Below are positions 21,079-25,047 of a DNA stretch of 25,047 nt, piece after piece; positions within the stretch are counted from its first letter, which is position 1; every line of letters begins with the position of its first letter. Origin of the DNA: JAAYZM01 sp964510785 (GTDB lineage Bacteria; Actinomycetota; Actinomycetes; Actinomycetales; Cellulomonadaceae). A model generated the notes under the pieces. The model did not search any database and had not been told where the DNA came from. It saw nothing but the letters and a program-made list of their open reading frames with translations. The stretch spans positions 1 to 25,047 of the forward strand of contig CAZECM010000045.1 of NCBI GenBank assembly GCA_964510785.1, in the 5' to 3' direction. The translations under genes were made by a program, and so were the position numbers.

Positions 21079-21945
21079 TCAGCCCACCACCGGGAGCAGC
21101 ACGAGGAACAGGACATAGGCGACAGGCGCCGCGACGACGAGCGAGTCGAGGCGGTCGAGCACGCCACCATGACCGGGCAGCAGCGTGCCCATGTCCTTGA
21201 GCCCGAGGTCGCGCTTGAGCATGGACTCCGTGAGGTCACCGAGGGTCGCGGCAAGGACGACGCCGACGGCGACGACGACGCCGACCCACGCCCCCGTCCC
21301 GAGACCGAAGTGCGCCCCGACGGCGCCGACGGCGATAGCGAGCACGAGCGAGCCCGCGAAGCCCTCCCACGTCTTCTTCGGGCTGACCCGCGGTGCCATG
21401 GGGTGCCGGCCGAGGAGGACCCCGGCGGCGTAGCCGCCGACGTCGCTCGCCACGACGAGCAGGATGAAGAGCAGGACCCGGCGCCCACCCTGCGGCGCGT
21501 CGAGCATGAGCACGACGAAGCCGGCGAGGAAGGGCAGGTAGGCGGCGGCGAAGGCACCCGCGACGCAGTCCCGTAGCGCACCGGGACCGCTGCCGTCGAC
21601 GACTCGCCAGATGACGATGCCGCCCACCGTGAGCATGAAGGAGACGAGCTGCGCCTCGGCTCCGGCGTAGTACGCCGAGACGAGGATGCCCACCGCTCCG
21701 ACGAGCAGCGGCACGAGGGGGACGTGCAGGTCACGGCGGGTGAGGGCCTGCGCGAGCTCCCACAGCGCGGCGCAGACCGCGACCACGGTGAAGACGAGGA
21801 ACGCCTCCTTGCGCCAGAAGAGCGTGCCGAAGACGACCGCGAGCAGGCCGAGGCCTACCGCGGTCGCCACGGGCAGGTTTCGGCCGGCCCGCGAGGGCGG
21901 CGCGGCGGCCAGCTCCGGGACCGTGGGGGGCGTGGAGTCCGTCAT
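21079..21945 (-). CDS. cdsA: Phosphatidate cytidylyltransferase (CDP-diacylglycerol synthase)
   Basis: Integral membrane enzyme that makes CDP-diacylglycerol from phosphatidic acid and CTP, the branch point of phospholipid synthesis. The 288-residue protein has a polar N-terminus, about seven to eight hydrophobic helices, and the family signature at 241-267: SMLKRDLGLKDMGTLLPGHG continuing into GVLDRLDS. LVVASDVGGYAAGVLLGRHP and SPKKTWEGFAGSL are also typical. ATG 21945 overlaps the frr stop by one base (TGATG), as expected for tightly coupled genes. Nothing unusual is apparent. Confidence 0.95.
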   Translation of the reverse strand: MTDSTPPTVPELAAAPPSRAGRNLPVATAVGLGLLAVVFGTLFWRKEAFLVFTVVAVCAALWELAQALTRRDLHVPLVPLLVGAVGILVSAYYAGAEAQLVSFMLTVGGIVIWRVVDGSGPGALRDCVAGAFAAAYLPFLAGFVVLMLDAPQGGRRVLLFILLVVASDVGGYAAGVLLGRHPMAPRVSPKKTWEGFAGSLVLAIAVGAVGAHFGLGTGAWVGVVVAVGVVLAATLGDLTESMLKRDLGLKDMGTLLPGHGGVLDRLDSLVVAAPVAYVLFLVLLPVVG

Positions 21946-22502
21946 CAGACCTCGAGAAGCTCGCTCTCCTTGCCGGCGAGCAGGGAGTCGATCAGGTCGA
22001 CGTGCCGCTTCGTGAGCGCCTCGAGCTCCTTCTCCGCCCGCGAGACCTCGTCCTCGCCCGCCTCGCCGTCCTTGGCGAGCCGCTCGAGCGTCTCCTTCGC
22101 GTGACGACGCACGGACCGGATCGAGATGCGACCGTCCTCCGCCTTGTGCTTGGCGAGCTTGACGTACTCACGTCGACGGTCCTCCGTGAGCGTGGGCAGG
22201 ATGCAGCGAATGACGTTGCCGTCGTTCGAGGGGTTCACGCCGAGGTCGCTGTCGCGCAGCGCCTTCTCGATCGCCGCCATGGCAGTCTTGTCGAAGGGCG
22301 AGACGAGCACGGTGCGGGCCTCGGTGACCTGGAAGGACGCGAGCTGCTGCAACGGTGTGGGCGCCCCGTAGTAGTCCACGAAGACCTTGGCGAACATCGC
22401 CGCGTTGGCGCGGCCGGTACGGATGGCCGCGAAGTCCTCCTTGGCGACCTCGACGGCCTTGTCCATCTTCTCCTCGGCCTCGAGGAGGGTCTCTTCGATC
22501 AC
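21945..22502 (-). CDS. frr: Ribosome recycling factor
   Basis: Cytosolic factor that, with EF-G, splits post-termination ribosomes. The 185-residue product has exactly the usual length. It begins with the canonical IEETLLEAEEKMDKAVEVAK helix and continues with FAAIRTGRANAAMF, YYGAPTPLQQLASFQV, DLGVNPSNDGNVIR and LTEDRRREYVKLAKHKAEDG. The frame is open to 22577, and GTG codons occur at 22505 and 22502. AAGGAG lies six bases before 22502 and only three before 22505, and homologues start at the equivalent of 22502. It follows pyrH after 43 bases and runs into cdsA. Confidence 0.97.
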   Translation of the reverse strand: MIEETLLEAEEKMDKAVEVAKEDFAAIRTGRANAAMFAKVFVDYYGAPTPLQQLASFQVTEARTVLVSPFDKTAMAAIEKALRDSDLGVNPSNDGNVIRCILPTLTEDRRREYVKLAKHKAEDGRISIRSVRRHAKETLERLAKDGEAGEDEVSRAEKELEALTKRHVDLIDSLLAGKESELLEV

Positions 22503-22508
22503 CACTTG

Positions 22509-22514
22509 CTCCTT
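22509..22514 (-). promoter_or_regulatory. Ribosome binding site deciding the frr GTG start
   Basis: AAGGAG on the minus strand is spaced six bases from GTG 22502 and three from GTG 22505, favouring the former; the in-frame start at 22577 has no such site nearby. Confidence 0.65.
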
Positions 22515-22545
22515 CCGCTTGCCGCAAGTTCCTGGATGCTGGTCA

Positions 22546-23265
22546 TCAGGTCGTGACCAGTGTGCCGATCTTCTCACCCAGGAGTGCCCGGGTGACGTTT
22601 CCCGTCTCGTCCATGCCGAAGACGCGCATCGGCAGGCCGTTGTCCATGCACAGCGAGAACGCCGTCGCGTCGACCACGCGCAGTCCGCGCTGGAGGGCGT
22701 CGTTGAACGTCACGGTATCGAGGCGCGTCGCGTCGGGGTCGATCCGCGGGTCCGCGGTGTAGACGCCGTCGACGCCGTTCTTGCCCATGAGCAGCTCCGA
22801 GCAGTGCGTCTCGAGCGCGCGCTGGACGGCGACCGTGTCCGTCGAGAAGTAGGGCATGCCCGCGCCTGCGCCGAAGATGACGACGCGGCCCTTCTCGAGG
22901 TGCCGGATCGCGCGCAACGGGATGTACGGCTCGGCGACCTGACCCATCGTGATCGCCGTCTGCACGCGCGTGGTGACCCCGGCCTGCTCGAGGAAGTCCT
23001 GCAGGGCGAGGCAGTTCATGACGGTGCCGAGCATGCCCATGTAGTCGGCGCGCGCGCGGTCGAGGCCCATCTGGGACAGCTCGGCCCCACGGAAGAAGTT
23101 CCCCCCGCCGACGACGATCGCGACCTGGACCCCGGCCCGCACGGCGTCGCCGATCTCCCCGGACACCCGCTGGACGACGTCGGGAGCCAACCCGACCCCG
23201 CCACCGCCGAAGGTCTCGCCGGACAGCTTCAGCAGTACGCGTCGTGTGCTCGGGTGCTCGCTCAC
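22546..23265 (-). CDS. pyrH: UMP kinase (uridylate kinase)
   Basis: Cytosolic amino-acid-kinase-fold enzyme that phosphorylates UMP to UDP with ATP in pyrimidine synthesis. The 239 residues include VLLKLSGETFGG, the glycine-rich VAIVVGGGNFFRG, ADYMGMLGTVMNCLALQD, VVIFGAGAGMPYFSTDTVA, LMGKNGVDGVYTADPR, and the C-terminal VFGMDETGNVTRALLGEKIG. Length and motifs are standard. GTG 23265 has GGGAGG four bases upstream. A strong hairpin lies between tsf and this gene, so part of its expression may come from a separate promoter or from read-through. Confidence 0.97.
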   Translation of the reverse strand: MSEHPSTRRVLLKLSGETFGGGGVGLAPDVVQRVSGEIGDAVRAGVQVAIVVGGGNFFRGAELSQMGLDRARADYMGMLGTVMNCLALQDFLEQAGVTTRVQTAITMGQVAEPYIPLRAIRHLEKGRVVIFGAGAGMPYFSTDTVAVQRALETHCSELLMGKNGVDGVYTADPRIDPDATRLDTVTFNDALQRGLRVVDATAFSLCMDNGLPMRVFGMDETGNVTRALLGEKIGTLVTT

Positions 23266-23306
23266 AGACCCTCCCGGTCCCAGGTTGCCGCGGTGATGGA
23301 GATATG

Positions 23307-23342
23307 CCGGTGGTCCCGGCCCCGCAGGACCGGGACCACCGG
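23307..23342 (-). terminator. 13-bp perfect hairpin between tsf and pyrH
   Basis: CCGGTGGTCCCGG pairs with CCGGGACCACCGG around a 10-base loop, 14 bases after the tsf stop on the minus strand. It has no T tract, so it may be an imperfect terminator or RNA-stabilising element that separates rpsB-tsf from pyrH-frr. The remainder of the 91-base gap holds the pyrH ribosome site. Confidence 0.6.
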
Positions 23343-23356
23343 TATCACGCTGTTGC

Positions 23357-24196
23357 TCAGGCTCCCACGCGGAAGCGGGCGAAGCCCGTCACCGCGCCGC
23401 CGGCCTCGGTGAGCACCTGGCCCACGGACTTCTTGTTGTCCTTGGCGAACGGCTGGTCGAGCAGCACGTTCTCCTTGAAGAAGCCCGTCATCCGGCCCTC
23501 GACGATCTTGGTGAGCGCAGCCTCGGGCTTGCCCTCGTTGCGGGCCGTCTCCTCGGCGATGTGACGTTCGGAGACGATCGTCTCCGCCGGGACGTCCTCG
23601 CGCGACAGGTACGTCGGCGAGAACGCGGCGATGTGGGTCGCGACGTCCCGGGCGACCGGGGCGCCGGCGGCGTCCGCGGCGACGATGACGCCGACCTGGG
23701 CGGGAAGGTCCTTGCTCACCTTGTGCAGGTAGAGCTCGACGGCCTCGCCCGACACCCGGGCCACGCGGCGCACGACGAGCTTCTCGCCGAGCGTCGCAGC
23801 GGTCTCCTCCACGAGCGCCTGCACGGTCGTGTCTCCGGCCGGTGCGGCCAGGAGCGCCTCGGCGTCCTGCGCGCCCGAGGCGACCGCCGCAGCGAGCACC
23901 ACGTCGGCGAGCGCGAGGAACTTCTCGTTCTTCGTGACGAAGTCCGTCTCGCAGTTGATCTCGACGAGGACGCCGGTCCGGCCCGCGTCCGAGTCGACGA
24001 CAGTGCCGGCCACGAGGCCGTCCGAGGCCGAACGACCCTCGCGCTTGCTCACGCCCTTGAGGCCCTTGACCCGGATGATCTCGAGCGCCTTCTCGGCGTC
24101 GCCGTCGGCCTCGTCGAGGGCCTTCTTGACGTCGAGCATGCCTGCGCCGGTGCGCTCACGGAGCGCCTTGATGTCAGCGGCGGTGTAGTTCGCCAT
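23357..24196 (-). CDS. tsf: Translation elongation factor Ts
   Basis: Guanine nucleotide exchange factor that regenerates EF-Tu-GTP. The 279-residue protein opens with the UBA-like N-terminal domain (NYTAADIKALRERTGAGMLD, then VKKALDEADGDAEKALEIIR). It then carries the EF-Tu-contacting motif TDFV at 84-87 in VEINCETDFVTKNEKFL and a core domain ending in KKSVGQVLTEAGGAVTGFARF. ATG 24196 has AAGGAT four bases upstream. It follows rpsB by 33 bases, the near-universal arrangement. No anomaly was noted. Confidence 0.97.
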   Translation of the reverse strand: MANYTAADIKALRERTGAGMLDVKKALDEADGDAEKALEIIRVKGLKGVSKREGRSASDGLVAGTVVDSDAGRTGVLVEINCETDFVTKNEKFLALADVVLAAAVASGAQDAEALLAAPAGDTTVQALVEETAATLGEKLVVRRVARVSGEAVELYLHKVSKDLPAQVGVIVAADAAGAPVARDVATHIAAFSPTYLSREDVPAETIVSERHIAEETARNEGKPEAALTKIVEGRMTGFFKENVLLDQPFAKDNKKSVGQVLTEAGGAVTGFARFRVGA

Positions 24197-24229
24197 GGTG
24201 ATCCTTCGCTTCGCAGTGGTCGGTCGTGG

Positions 24230-25047
24230 TCACTCGGCCGCGGCGTCGTCGGCCTTCGCGGCGGCCTTCTTCGCGGGAGCCTTGGGGGCCTCCTCGACGG
24301 CGGCCTCCTCGGCGACCTCGGGAGCGGTCTCCTCGGCGACGGGCTCGACGACGGTCTCCTCGGGAGCGGCCTCTTCGACGACAGCCTCGGCAGCAGCCTC
24401 CTCGGCGACGGGCTCGATGACAGCCTCCTCAGCGGCGGCCTCAGGAGCGGCCTCCTCAGCCACGACCTCGGCGACAACCTCCGGAGCAGCGTCCTCAGCC
24501 ACGACCTCGGCGGCGGCCTCAGCAGCGGGCGCCTCGTCGACGGGAACCTCGGCCACGGGAGCCTCAGCAACGGGGGCCTCAGCGACAGGGGCGTCAGCGG
24601 CGGACGAGTCCACCGTGGCGAGCTGCGCCTCGGCGCCCTCGAGGAGCTCGCGCTCCCACTCGGCGAGCGGCTCGGCCTGCGCGCCGTCGGCGGCCTGCGT
24701 GCGACCGGAGTGACGCTCGAGGAGTCCCTCGGCGACGGCGTCGGCCACGACGCGCGTCAGGAGCGAGACGGCGCGGATCGCGTCGTCGTTGCCCGGGATC
24801 TTGTAGTCCACGAGATCCGGGTCGCAGTTGGTGTCGAGGATCGCGACGACGGGGATGCCGAGCTTGCGGGCCTCGTTGACGGCGAGGTGCTCCTTGTTCG
24901 TGTCCACGATCCACACGGCCGAAGGCACCTTGTTCATGTCGCGCACGCCACCGAGGGTGCGGGCGAGCTTGTCCTTCTCGCGACGCAGGACGAGGAGCTC
25001 CTTCTTGGTGAGGGAGCTGCCGGCCACGTCGTCGAAGTCGATCTGCT
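24230..25047 (-). CDS. rpsB: 30S ribosomal protein S2 with long acidic C-terminal extension, N-terminus outside window
   Basis: The visible 272 codons (271 residues plus stop) begin inside the S2 fold. VAGSSLTKKELLVLRREKDK, VPSAVWIVDTNKEHLAVNEA, PVVAILDTNCDPDLVDYKIP and GNDDAIRAVSLLT are diagnostic of bacterial S2. The frame runs off the window at 25047; the GTG at 25027 is internal and is not the start. About 127 residues after the S2 core (24230-24613) form a low-complexity tail dominated by Ala, Glu, Val and Pro, ending in a short Lys-rich patch (APKAPAKKAAAKADD). Some actinobacterial S2 proteins have such tails, but this one is long. It heads the rpsB-tsf unit. Confidence 0.96.
   Translation of the reverse strand, partial: QIDFDDVAGSSLTKKELLVLRREKDKLARTLGGVRDMNKVPSAVWIVDTNKEHLAVNEARKLGIPVVAILDTNCDPDLVDYKIPGNDDAIRAVSLLTRVVADAVAEGLLERHSGRTQAADGAQAEPLAEWERELLEGAEAQLATVDSSAADAPVAEAPVAEAPVAEVPVDEAPAAEAAAEVVAEDAAPEVVAEVVAEEAAPEAAAEEAVIEPVAEEAAAEAVVEEAAPEETVVEPVAEETAPEVAEEAAVEEAPKAPAKKAAAKADDAAAE

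Noticed and set aside
24255..24600. CRISPR-like or tandem-repeat array
   Set aside because: The units are irregular in length and sequence, lie in frame within rpsB, and have no unique spacers. They are codon-level low complexity.
24195..24713. 172-codon plus-strand Ser/Ala/Thr-rich frame opposite rpsB
   Set aside because: It is simply the complement of the biased Ala/Glu tail of S2. Its repetition comes from the tail's codons, and it has no ribosome site or known domain.

Overview
The window is chromosomal DNA of a high-GC Gram-positive bacterium. The best fit is an actinobacterium of the Cellulomonas/Promicromonospora type (order Micrococcales). The reasons are the GTG/TTG starts, the Ala/Arg/Asp-rich proteins, the MEP isoprenoid genes, a DivIVA-repeat protein and an Ala/Glu-rich tail on ribosomal protein S2. 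It is a draft assembly: ten Ns (13563-13572) interrupt one gene. No rRNA, tRNA, insertion sequence, phage gene or CRISPR array was seen, and no gene-free stretch exceeds about 175 bases.

Both flanks carry the conserved minus-strand housekeeping cluster. Read from high to low coordinates, it runs rpsB (cut by the window end), tsf, pyrH, frr, cdsA, rlmN, a DivIVA-repeat gene, then dxr, and on the far side rseP and ispG (cut by the window start). These serve translation, UMP and phospholipid synthesis, and isoprenoid precursor synthesis by the MEP pathway. Two plus-strand membrane-protein genes, a bacterial PH-domain protein and a CPBP-like protein, lie between dxr and the DivIVA-repeat gene.

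Between dxr and rseP, which are neighbours in many actinobacteria, lies about 15 kb devoted largely to polyamine and GABA metabolism. A four-gene ABC importer of the spermidine/putrescine type (PotD-A-B-C order, 4-nt overlaps) follows a gamma-aminobutyraldehyde-type dehydrogenase gene. Divergent from that is an Lrp/AsnC regulator, overlapped by a putrescine aminotransferase-type gene and then a PuuB-like FAD oxidoreductase. Further left are a GABA aminotransferase and an unusual class III aminotransferase, convergent with a saccharopine/carboxynorspermidine dehydrogenase-like gene. A small membrane protein and an SGNH/GDSL hydrolase fill the remainder. Together they suggest: import of putrescine, transamination or FAD-dependent oxidation to 4-aminobutyraldehyde, oxidation to GABA, then GABA to succinate semialdehyde. 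No succinate-semialdehyde dehydrogenase or gamma-glutamylputrescine synthetase is present here.

Regulatory structure includes dyad sequences sharing an ACGGA(A/T)TC element in the importer leader and in the dehydrogenase/regulator divergent region. There are hairpins at the convergent or operon-end junctions. A promoter -10-like hexamer sits exactly at -12 to -7 of six start codons, suggesting leaderless transcripts.
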